This document shows positions 1 to 7,175 of a stretch of 64,000 bases of DNA, in pieces. The notes beneath the pieces are model-generated. The model was not told where the DNA came from. It saw only the letters and a list, made by a program, of their open reading frames with translations, and ran no database searches. The stretch's first letter is position 1; the number at the start of each line of letters is the position of its first letter. Made by a program: the position numbers and the translations under genes. Source of the stretch: Acidimicrobiia bacterium (GTDB taxonomy: Bacteria > Actinomycetota > Acidimicrobiia > Spongiisociales > ZC4RG35); NCBI GenBank assembly GCA_028285585.1, contig JANQOU010000001.1, positions 23,847-87,846 of the forward strand. Direction: 5' to 3'.

Positions 1-1
1 C

Positions 2-1186
2 CTCGACCTGGCCGGTGAGAGTGGCATCTACCACCCGTCGGGCGGGCACATGTCGTACATCCCCAACTCGGGCATGTACACGGCGGCGCTCGGTGAGTTT
101 CTGGCGGCGAGCCTCAACCGGTACACGGGTGTGGCCACCGCGGCCCCTGGTTTCACCGCCATCGAGCACGGTGTCGTCAAATGGCTGACCTCGCTGTTCG
201 AGCTTGGTGACGAGGCGTCAGGCCTGCTGCTGTCGGGTGGCTCGATGGCCAACTTCACCGGTGTGGTCACGGCTCGTGTCGCTCAACTCGGCGACGACTT
301 CACCAACGGGGTGGTCTACGTCACTTCCCACACCCACCACTCCACCGCCAAGGCGGCCCGGCTGGCCGGCTTCCGCTCTGACCAGATCGTCGCGGTCGGA
401 GTCGACTCCGATCTGCGCATGGACATCGACCATCTCAACTCGCTGATCGCCGCAGACCGCGAGGCCGGCAAGGAGCCGTTCCTGATCGTGGGCTCGGCGG
501 GCACAACCGACACCGGAACCGTCGACCCTCTCGACGCCCTGGCCGATGTCGCCCAGCGCGAGGAGATGTGGTTCCACGTCGACGGTGCCTACGGAGGCTT
601 CTTCCAACTCACCGAGAGAGGCAAGGCCAGGATGCCCGGCCTGGGCCGGGCCGACTCGATCGCCCTCGACCCTCACAAGGGGCTTTCGATTCCGTTCGGG
701 GTGGGTGCGCTTCTCGCCCGCAGCGAGTCGCAACTCGTCGAGGCCCACCAGGGCCGTGGTGCCTACCTCCGTGACGAGGACACCTATGTCGGCCTTCGTG
801 ACATCGCTTCGCTGGGCCCGGAGCTGAGCCGCCCCTTCCGCGGGCTGTCGGTGTGGCTGCCGTTGCAGCTGCACGGGGTGGGTGCGTTCCGCGATGCTCT
901 CGACCTCAGCCTCAACCTTGCCAATCACGCCTTCAAGAGGCTCTCGTCGATCAACGGGGTTCAGGCCCGCTGGGCTCCAGACCTGTCGATCGTGGCGTTC
1001 GGCTTCGATGACGACGACCTGGGGCGTGCCGCCTGGCAGGCCGTGAACGACGATGGCCGCGCCCACCTCTCCCCGACGATCATCGACGACCGCTTCATCC
1101 TTCGCCTCGCCATCCTGAACAGACGCACCAGTTTCGACCACGTCGACCAAGCCATCGACATCATCGAGAAGACCCTGATCGGCTGA
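2..1186 (+). CDS. PLP-dependent decarboxylase (group II), 5' partial
   Basis: The reading frame is open from the window edge, so the N-terminus lies upstream. The fold-type I PLP motifs are visible: a His-Val-Asp-Gly-Ala-Tyr stretch near base 577 (cofactor Asp) and a DPHKGL motif near base 668, where the Lys would form the Schiff base with PLP. These place it in the aromatic-L-amino-acid/glutamate decarboxylase family (group II), which releases CO2 from an amino acid in the cytoplasm. The substrate cannot be told from sequence. About 394 residues are present, against a usual family length of about 450-500. The next gene is convergent and begins 7 bases after the stop. Confidence 0.85.
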   Translation, partial: LDLAGESGIYHPSGGHMSYIPNSGMYTAALGEFLAASLNRYTGVATAAPGFTAIEHGVVKWLTSLFELGDEASGLLLSGGSMANFTGVVTARVAQLGDDFTNGVVYVTSHTHHSTAKAARLAGFRSDQIVAVGVDSDLRMDIDHLNSLIAADREAGKEPFLIVGSAGTTDTGTVDPLDALADVAQREEMWFHVDGAYGGFFQLTERGKARMPGLGRADSIALDPHKGLSIPFGVGALLARSESQLVEAHQGRGAYLRDEDTYVGLRDIASLGPELSRPFRGLSVWLPLQLHGVGAFRDALDLSLNLANHAFKRLSSINGVQARWAPDLSIVAFGFDDDDLGRAAWQAVNDDGRAHLSPTIIDDRFILRLAILNRRTSFDHVDQAIDIIEKTLIG

Positions 1187-1193
1187 GAGCCCG

Positions 1194-2447
1194 CTAGTTC
1201 GAGCAAGGCGCGTCGGCGACGAAGTAGGGCAGGAACCCGGCGATGGAGCCTCCATCGCGTCTTCCGATTGCGCCTTGGACCCGCCCCCGCTGGGGGTCGT
1301 AGGCGATCTGTGTGATGACTGGCACGGTTTGGTCGGTTGGCGCCGGGTCTTCATTCCAGGCTCGATACAGAGCGCGGTAGGAGCCTTCACCCGTTCCGTT
1401 CAAGCCCGTTACACCGGCAGCTTCGTCGTAGACCTCCCAGACTCCGGCCAGCTCTGCCGTCGCCTGGTAGTACTGCTGATTGGGCGCATCGCGGATCGTG
1501 ATGTCTTCGTACCGCTCCGCGAACCAGCTGACATTGAAGGAGCCGTCGGCGTTGAGAGTGAGCGTCCCGTCGTAGGTGTCGTAGGCGGGCGCACCCGCCG
1601 GGTCGAAGTTCATGTCGGCCGCAACGAAGGTCAAAGTTGCCGGCAGGTCGAGATCTGACGGAAGCGGGCAGGCACTCGAGGCTTCGGGCTCGGTTGCGAT
1701 GGGGCTGTCGTCATCCCGTCTTCTCTCCACGAACCGCTCTGAGAACTCCCGCCCACAGCCGTCGCTGTCGTCGAGCAACTCGGGCAGGATCACGCCCGAT
1801 GTGGTGGTGCCGACGACAACCGCGCAACTGTCTTCGGTGTTGAATCCACCCGAGACGGTCATGACCAAAGCGTCATCGGCCAGCAGCAACCCCACGATCT
1901 GGTCGAGCGAGTAGCCGGTCTGTGCCAGTGCCACAACCATGGCCAGGAAGTGACGACCCGCAGCTTCTTCGCTGAGCCTTGACTCACCTCGCAGATCCTG
2001 GAGCTGACTGACGAAGGTGACCGGGCTCAGCAGATCGTCGTCGGCTCCGAGCTTGTTCAGCGCAACCCGGACACCACCCGACGGAGCAACAGCCTCGTCA
2101 TCGCCACCCTCTGGCAGGGCCACGACTCCTTGGATTCCGTAAGCAGGCGCTCCTAAGCCTGCGTCGCTGTCGATCACGCCATCAGCACCGAGTGCGTCGG
2201 CATCAACAGCGGCGACAAGTTGGGAGGCCGTGTATCCACGCTCGAGACCCCAGACGACAGCCGAGAAGCCACCTTCCTGCCCGAAGCGGACAATCAGCCG
2301 GTCGGCAGTAGCGGCCCCCGCCACATCATCAGCCTCGAATGCGACCGCGTCGTCAGGGACGTCACCACCGGCCACCTCGCCTGTCGATCCGCCGCAAGCA
2401 GCGAGAAGAAAACTTGCCATCAAGCTGAACCGAAGAATCCACCGCAC
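1194..2447 (-). CDS. Putative lipoprotein of unknown function
   Basis: The 417-residue product starts with a short basic, hydrophobic leader ending in the lipobox LLAAC, followed by GGSTGE. It is therefore probably lipidated at Cys18 and exported. The start chosen is GTG at 2447; an in-frame ATG nine codons later (2420) would still keep most of the leader. The mature protein is acidic. Its C-terminal third (about residues 270-415) has beta-rich, Trp/Tyr-containing segments. I recognise no family. It is convergent with the decarboxylase and is followed on the same strand by nothing obviously related. Confidence 0.7.
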   Translation of the reverse strand: MRWILRFSLMASFLLAACGGSTGEVAGGDVPDDAVAFEADDVAGAATADRLIVRFGQEGGFSAVVWGLERGYTASQLVAAVDADALGADGVIDSDAGLGAPAYGIQGVVALPEGGDDEAVAPSGGVRVALNKLGADDDLLSPVTFVSQLQDLRGESRLSEEAAGRHFLAMVVALAQTGYSLDQIVGLLLADDALVMTVSGGFNTEDSCAVVVGTTTSGVILPELLDDSDGCGREFSERFVERRRDDDSPIATEPEASSACPLPSDLDLPATLTFVAADMNFDPAGAPAYDTYDGTLTLNADGSFNVSWFAERYEDITIRDAPNQQYYQATAELAGVWEVYDEAAGVTGLNGTGEGSYRALYRAWNEDPAPTDQTVPVITQIAYDPQRGRVQGAIGRRDGGSIAGFLPYFVADAPCSN

Positions 2448-2489
2448 CCGGCAAAGCTAGCCGGGCTGGAGCGATCGGCTGAGGGCGCG

Positions 2490-3752
2490 CTAGCGAAGCT
2501 GGACTGCGACCGGCAGGTGCTTGATGCCGGAGATGAAGTTGGAGCGGAGCCGGTCGGGCTCGCCGACTTCGAAGCCGGAAACCCGGGACAAGAACTCTTC
2601 GAAGAAGACCCGGACTTCGAGACGGGCCAGTGAGGCCCCGAGACAGACGTGCCTCCCGGTGCCAAAGGTGACGTGGTTGTTGGGCTCTCTGGTGATGTCA
2701 AAGGTGAACGGGTCGGCGAACTGCTCGTCGTCGTAGTTGGCCGACGTGTACCACATGACCACTTTGTCCCCCGCTGCGACGGGGACGCCTCGTATCTCGG
2801 TGTCTTCGGTGGCCGTCCTGCGGAAGTGCATGGTGACGCTGGAAGCCCGGAGGATCTCTTCGGTGGCCAGCTCGGAGGATGCGGCGGGGTCGGCCATCCA
2901 GGTGGCGAGTTGCTCGGGGTGGTTGTCGAGGTAGACGAGGCCGTGGCTGATGGTGTGCCGGGTGGTCTCGTTGCCGGCGACCATCATCAGGGTGAAGAAG
3001 TTCTTGAACTCGAGGTCGGTGAGCGGCTCTCCGTCGGGCTCGGCGGTGAGCAGCGTGGTGATGATGTCGTCGCGAGGCTCCTGTCGCCGCTCCAGGGCGA
3101 TGTCCTCTGCGTACCGAAAGATCTCGAGCGCTGCCGGCGACCGGAACGGGAGCAGCCGGTACTCCTCGGTGTCGACCTTGTCGATGATCACCGGCGTGTA
3201 CTCGGGGTCGGCGTTGGAGATCATCTGGTCGCCCCAATCGACCATCTTCCCCGAGTCCGACTCGGGGACTCCAAGCAGCCGGCACAACATGCGGATGGGC
3301 AACTCTCGTGCGATCTCGGTGACGAAGTCGAACTCCCCCAGAGCAAGCACGTCGTCGAGGACGTGGCCCACCAACGACCGGAACGCCGACTCATAGGTGG
3401 TAACAACTTTGGGCGTGAACCCGGGCTGGACCAGCCGCCGCAGCCTGGTGTGATCGGGTGGGTCGAACTCCATCAGGGTCCGCCGTGCCTCCAACTCGTC
3501 GTCGGCCATCTCCTCGATGCGTATCCCCCGCGACGCCGTGAACCGGTTGTAGTCACGACTGACCTCGATGACATCGGCATGTTTGGTAACAGCCCAGAAC
3601 CCACCTTCGGCGGAGTCGTCGACCCAGGACACCGGCTCGTTCTCACGAAGACGTCGAAACGCCGCATGGGGAAACCCACGCAGGTAGGTGTCGTGTGAGG
3701 TGATATCAGCCTCGGGGTCACCGAGATCAGCATGAAGCACGTTGGCAGCCAT
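2490..3752 (-). CDS. Cytochrome P450
   Basis: A 420-residue soluble bacterial P450. The I-helix motif AGNETTR (oxygen activation) and the haem-ligand loop FGTGRHVCLG with the proximal Cys are both present, as are an EEILR-type K-helix segment (the ExxR motif) and the DPPDHTRLRRL signature. The overall pattern resembles actinobacterial CYP125/CYP142/CYP124-like enzymes that hydroxylate steroids or branched lipids. The substrate is an inference. No ferredoxin or reductase gene is adjacent. The ATG at 3752 lies seven bases from a 12-bp perfect palindrome (see 3759-3770) that may be its operator. Confidence 0.93.
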   Translation of the reverse strand: MAANVLHADLGDPEADITSHDTYLRGFPHAAFRRLRENEPVSWVDDSAEGGFWAVTKHADVIEVSRDYNRFTASRGIRIEEMADDELEARRTLMEFDPPDHTRLRRLVQPGFTPKVVTTYESAFRSLVGHVLDDVLALGEFDFVTEIARELPIRMLCRLLGVPESDSGKMVDWGDQMISNADPEYTPVIIDKVDTEEYRLLPFRSPAALEIFRYAEDIALERRQEPRDDIITTLLTAEPDGEPLTDLEFKNFFTLMMVAGNETTRHTISHGLVYLDNHPEQLATWMADPAASSELATEEILRASSVTMHFRRTATEDTEIRGVPVAAGDKVVMWYTSANYDDEQFADPFTFDITREPNNHVTFGTGRHVCLGASLARLEVRVFFEEFLSRVSGFEVGEPDRLRSNFISGIKHLPVAVQLR

Positions 3753-3758
3753 TGGTCG

Positions 3759-3770
3759 TTAGGTACCTAA
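3759..3770. promoter_or_regulatory. 12-bp palindrome upstream of the P450 gene (possible operator)
   Basis: TTAGGTACCTAA is a perfect palindrome ending a few bases before the P450 start codon. Size and position fit a repressor site (TetR-type regulators often control such genes), but no regulator gene is next to it. Function is inferred. Confidence 0.35.
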
Positions 3771-3795
3771 ACGTAGCGCGCCGCCTCTAGACCAA

Positions 3796-4761
3796 CTACT
3801 CGCGTAACTGCGATGCGAAGAACGCCTGGAGTCCTGGATTCGTCTCCAGAATCGTACGTTCCTCAGCGCCACCAACTAAGCCGCTGTCTGGAGCTGCAAA
3901 CACCGATCGAACCAACTCGCCAAGTATCAGGGTGCGAGCACCTTCGTCTTCCGTGGCTTCCAGGAACAGGCCATACGTGTCAAGTGCTGCCTGCTTCGAC
4001 TCATTCAGAATCTGCAGGTGCCGCTCGCTCCGATAGTTCCGCGCAAGAAACGCCAAGCCGTAACTCAGGACCCCTAAAAGCAGCAAGCGATAGACCAAGC
4101 CCCGTACGAAAGCTCCCCAAAAGACTGACGTTGATGAGTCCTCCGACAGTTCGGGCGGAAAAAAAAGGAACAGAAAAACAATGAGAAAAAGCGTTACCAT
4201 TAACGCTGCGAGCAGTGCACGAAAGTAGCGCTGAGCCAAATCCTTGTGTCTACCTGCTTGGTTTGCGTAGTGGTCCGAGAGTCGGCCCGCTCCCGTCTCA
4301 CCCGCCGACCTTCGAAGATTGGATAGAAGACTCCGAATCGCTGACTCGGCCTCCTCAGCTGAAGCTACCGCTTGTTGTAACTGGCCCAGCTTCTCAGAGG
4401 TATCCACATCCATGGCGCGGATGTGAGGTCGGACCTGCTCGACGAACCACTTTTTGTGTCGCCCGATGGCATGAACGATCCTTGTGTGCTGCGTCGCAGC
4501 CTGGTCCTGTGCCAGGGTGAAACTTTCGATCTGATCAAGCTGTTCCGCTAGTCCAGATACCTGTTGCACGACCTGGCCGTGGAGAGTCTCTGGAACTTCC
4601 TCGAGTGGCTGCTGAAGAAACGCCTGCACAAGGCTGCGAACCACTCTGAGGTCGGGGATGGAATCACTGAAATCGAGTTCGCCCAGGGCGTCAGTCCGGG
4701 TCAGATCCGGCATGTGATCTTCACCCAGCCTTTCGACCAAGTCTCGAAGTTCTTGTGCCAT
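3796..4761 (-). CDS. Two-TM membrane protein of unknown function
   Basis: This 321-residue protein has a mostly helical, Gln/Glu-rich N-terminal half (about 1-175, probably coiled coil). It is followed by two strongly hydrophobic segments (about 180-200 and 217-240) separated by a short acidic loop, then a soluble C-terminal tail. A GTAGGA ribosome-binding site lies nine bases before the ATG at 4761. It may sense or act at the membrane. I do not recognise the family. It is the first gene of the accessory island; a small acidic gene follows upstream on the same strand. Confidence 0.6.
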   Translation of the reverse strand: MAQELRDLVERLGEDHMPDLTRTDALGELDFSDSIPDLRVVRSLVQAFLQQPLEEVPETLHGQVVQQVSGLAEQLDQIESFTLAQDQAATQHTRIVHAIGRHKKWFVEQVRPHIRAMDVDTSEKLGQLQQAVASAEEAESAIRSLLSNLRRSAGETGAGRLSDHYANQAGRHKDLAQRYFRALLAALMVTLFLIVFLFLFFPPELSEDSSTSVFWGAFVRGLVYRLLLLGVLSYGLAFLARNYRSERHLQILNESKQAALDTYGLFLEATEDEGARTLILGELVRSVFAAPDSGLVGGAEERTILETNPGLQAFFASQLRE

Positions 4762-4805
4762 CGTCTATGTCCTACAGATGCCAGGTCGTCGGAACGCCGC
4801 GGGTG

Positions 4806-5063
4806 TCACGCCACAGCAGTTGCCATGGCTGCAATTGGCGCCACAAGTGCTAGTCGCCTGCCGTTTTGGTCATCGGGAACTGAAAAAGCAAGGGCTGTAG
4901 GTGCATCCACGAGGGGGCCGGTAACTGGATTCGCCTTCGCATTGGTGCCTTCAGAGCGGCTATGCGGCTCGGCCAACGCCACCTCCTCTTTCTCCGAGCT
5001 TTCTGCTATTTCAAGCTCACACTCCTGCTTGGGTTCTGAAACGGCTCCGATGTCGTGATCCAT
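4806..5063 (-). CDS. Small acidic protein, unknown
   Basis: The 85-residue product begins MDHDIGAVSEPKQE and is acidic in its first half, with an alanine-rich hydrophobic C-terminus. The ATG at 5063 was chosen over a start 26 codons upstream because GAAAGGA sits seven bases before it. It lies 44 bases upstream of the two-TM gene on the same strand, so the two could be co-transcribed. No family is recognised, and it could be a spurious reading frame. The SD-like sequence is the main support. Confidence 0.4.
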   Translation of the reverse strand: MDHDIGAVSEPKQECELEIAESSEKEEVALAEPHSRSEGTNAKANPVTGPLVDAPTALAFSVPDDQNGRRLALVAPIAAMATAVA

Positions 5064-5362
5064 TGGGGTCCTTTCGGTTGTCAAGCCGCTTGTAAGGCTT
5101 GTGAGGCACTCGAGAATTCGCTTTCGAGAATAGGCTGTCAAGCCGCTCGATCTTCAACCTATCTCCTCAGAGCACAACCTTGTCATGAATCTGTGTCGTG
5201 GACATCTCAACGGAGCCTCGCTCTCTACCTGAGCGCACCCACACCCATAAATCAAACTCGCGTGCAGCGACTGTCCAGACAGTGCCCGAGGGCAACGACA
5301 TCTCCGATCTTCGAAACCCTCGCGACAGATCGAACAAATGTTCGCTACTGTTAGGAGTGACG
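5064..5362. other. Divergent intergenic region
   Basis: No gene was recognised in these about 300 bases between the small acidic gene and the HNH-like gene. It contains two direct copies of TGTCAAGCCGCT (5079-5090 and 5136-5147) and a LexA-type box at 5331-5344. Confidence 0.5.
5331..5344. promoter_or_regulatory. LexA/SOS-type box
   Basis: CGAACAAATGTTCG matches the Gram-positive/actinobacterial LexA consensus CGAAC-N4-GTTCG, with both half-sites perfect. It lies 18 bases before the ATG of the HNH-like gene, so it would overlap that gene's promoter or start region. Repression by LexA and induction by DNA damage are inferred. Confidence 0.6.
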
Positions 5363-6103
5363 ATGAAATGTCCGTTCTGCCTTGGCGATGGGAAGAAGAC
5401 CCGCGAACATCTCTTCTCGAATGCTGTCTTCGACTCGATGGGCCTCGATCGCGCGATCACGGTTGCGTCTGTCAATCCAGACTCGGGATCATTCAAGCCC
5501 TTGACCAGCCTGGATAACCGCAGTGTCCGACTGCCCTGCGGGTCCTGCAATAGCGGCTGGATGAGCGCGCTAGAGGGCGAAACGGCGGATGTCCTGCGTA
5601 GGTGGACATCGCCCGGGAACCACGACTTGACCGTTGGTGAGCATTCCACGCTCACGCGTTGGCTAGTGAAGACCATGATTGTTTTGACTTTCTCGGAACT
5701 CAGAGCCCGAAACTTCATGGAGGAGCCGACGGCGACTGCGATACCTGACATCACGTCAGCTCGTGCCGTGGCGGACGGACGCATTCCTGACTTGGCAGTC
5801 GTCGGTGCTGCTCGCGTGGCTCCGTCAAGTTCAATCGTGTGGTCAGTAGGTAATGCCGACGTTCAGCCTGTCGGGCCAGACGCTATCAGCAGTCGGGCGG
5901 TCAACGTAGCTGTCGTTACCCTCGGAGTCCTAAAGCTCTGGATTGCGCTGCCGTTGATCAAGCCAGACCGGTTGAATCTGCCTCAGGACGTTCGGCCGCT
6001 CCTCCCGGGGACACAATTTTCGGAACTCCCAACGAACACGCGCGGTGTGTCACCGACTCGCGTCAAAGTCTGGTACTCGGCACAGAGATCGGGTGCGTTC
6101 TGA
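5363..6103 (+). CDS. HNH-endonuclease-like zinc-binding protein
   Basis: The 246-residue product opens with CPFC (Cys3, Cys6), then Glu15-His16, then CGSCN (Cys59, Cys62, Asn63). The order CxxC...EH...CxxCN is that of the treble-clef HNH nuclease family, which cuts DNA using a metal at the EH site. The remaining about 180 residues match no family I know. The ATG at 5363 is preferred over an upstream start because AGGAG lies at 5353-5357 and because the zinc motif starts right after it. A LexA box lies immediately upstream. Nuclease activity is inferred, not shown. Confidence 0.65.
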   Translation: MKCPFCLGDGKKTREHLFSNAVFDSMGLDRAITVASVNPDSGSFKPLTSLDNRSVRLPCGSCNSGWMSALEGETADVLRRWTSPGNHDLTVGEHSTLTRWLVKTMIVLTFSELRARNFMEEPTATAIPDITSARAVADGRIPDLAVVGAARVAPSSSIVWSVGNADVQPVGPDAISSRAVNVAVVTLGVLKLWIALPLIKPDRLNLPQDVRPLLPGTQFSELPTNTRGVSPTRVKVWYSAQRSGAF

Positions 6104-6206
6104 GCAGTCATGACGCAACTCCAGTCAGGATCAGGTGCATAGTGGGCTTTAGCTCGTGTCATGGCACTAAGGGCGTCCACAAGGGCAGCAAACGAGGTGG
6201 TAGAGC

Positions 6207-7145
6207 GTGACGCAGACTTTGACCCTGCCGGCTTCGGATGGCTACGGCGAAGGACTTCGCAACCTTCTCATCGAAGCACTCGGAGAGGACGGGGCATGGC
6301 TGATTCTCTCCATCGACCATTACGGATGGCGAATCCGCTACGACTTGGCACGATCAGTTGCCGAAGGTGCAGCACATCGGTCGGATCATCACGCTCGTCA
6401 TCTCCAATCGGTCGTGGATCTCGAAGTGCAATCTGGTCTATACGCAGCAGTGGAGCAGTTAGGCCGCCTGCTCGCGGGTATTCGCAAGCATGAACACGGA
6501 ACAGACACCTTCTTCGAAGCCTACGTTGCGTCGAACTACAAGCTGCCAGCTTTGATCGACGGGATGGGCAAAGTTGAGCGGGACGAGCTTGGAGTTCTCC
6601 TCGGCGTTCCCGACACCCTCGATGAGTTCAAGTCCAGCTTATGGAAGCTGAGCCAGTCTCAAGAAGCTCAGGTGGCTGAAATGCTGTTTGGTCAGATCCA
6701 AACCACTTTGGATGAATTGGCTGCGAACCTTGGAGAGTTCAAGCAGATGATCAAGAGACTGGACTTGTCAACTACTGACGCTCCCGTCGACGAAGGCCAT
6801 TCGCTCAGAACCGTCGACAACGCATTCCGACATGGTGTCAAAACCCTGTTCCACGACACGCTTCCTATCGAACGCACCTTCGGTGTCGCCGTCAGTGGGA
6901 TTGCCGATCCGCTGAGTGAGTTCGCGATTGACTTGTATCAGTCGAGTGTGGAGCCGAAGTTCGCGACGATCGATGGGCGTCCAGAGCGAACCGCAGACCA
7001 CATCAGCGTCATCGAGGCAGTTTGCGTTCGTATCAAGCAGATGTCTCGCGGTTTCATTGCGGCTATCGCGAGTGAGCCTGGTTTGCTCGCAACATGGCCT
7101 TCGACCACATTGGATGAGGTCGACATTTCGTTGCAAGACGTGTGA
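6207..7145 (+). CDS. Hypothetical protein in defence island
   Basis: A 312-residue soluble, mostly helical, acidic protein. A GAGGTGG ribosome-binding site at 6194-6200 supports the GTG start at 6207. No signal peptide, membrane segment or catalytic motif is obvious. It sits about 100 bases after the HNH-like gene on the same strand and converges on the DUF262 nuclease, so it may belong with either. I do not recognise it. Confidence 0.6.
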   Translation: MTQTLTLPASDGYGEGLRNLLIEALGEDGAWLILSIDHYGWRIRYDLARSVAEGAAHRSDHHARHLQSVVDLEVQSGLYAAVEQLGRLLAGIRKHEHGTDTFFEAYVASNYKLPALIDGMGKVERDELGVLLGVPDTLDEFKSSLWKLSQSQEAQVAEMLFGQIQTTLDELAANLGEFKQMIKRLDLSTTDAPVDEGHSLRTVDNAFRHGVKTLFHDTLPIERTFGVAVSGIADPLSEFAIDLYQSSVEPKFATIDGRPERTADHISVIEAVCVRIKQMSRGFIAAIASEPGLLATWPSTTLDEVDISLQDV

Positions 7146-7175
7146 CAGAAGTCAACTCCTCAGCGACATCTCCGA

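Noticed and set aside
2649..3698. 349-codon open frame antisense to the P450
   Set aside because: The P450 frame has all family motifs. The other strand gives a low-complexity shadow typical of GC-rich DNA.
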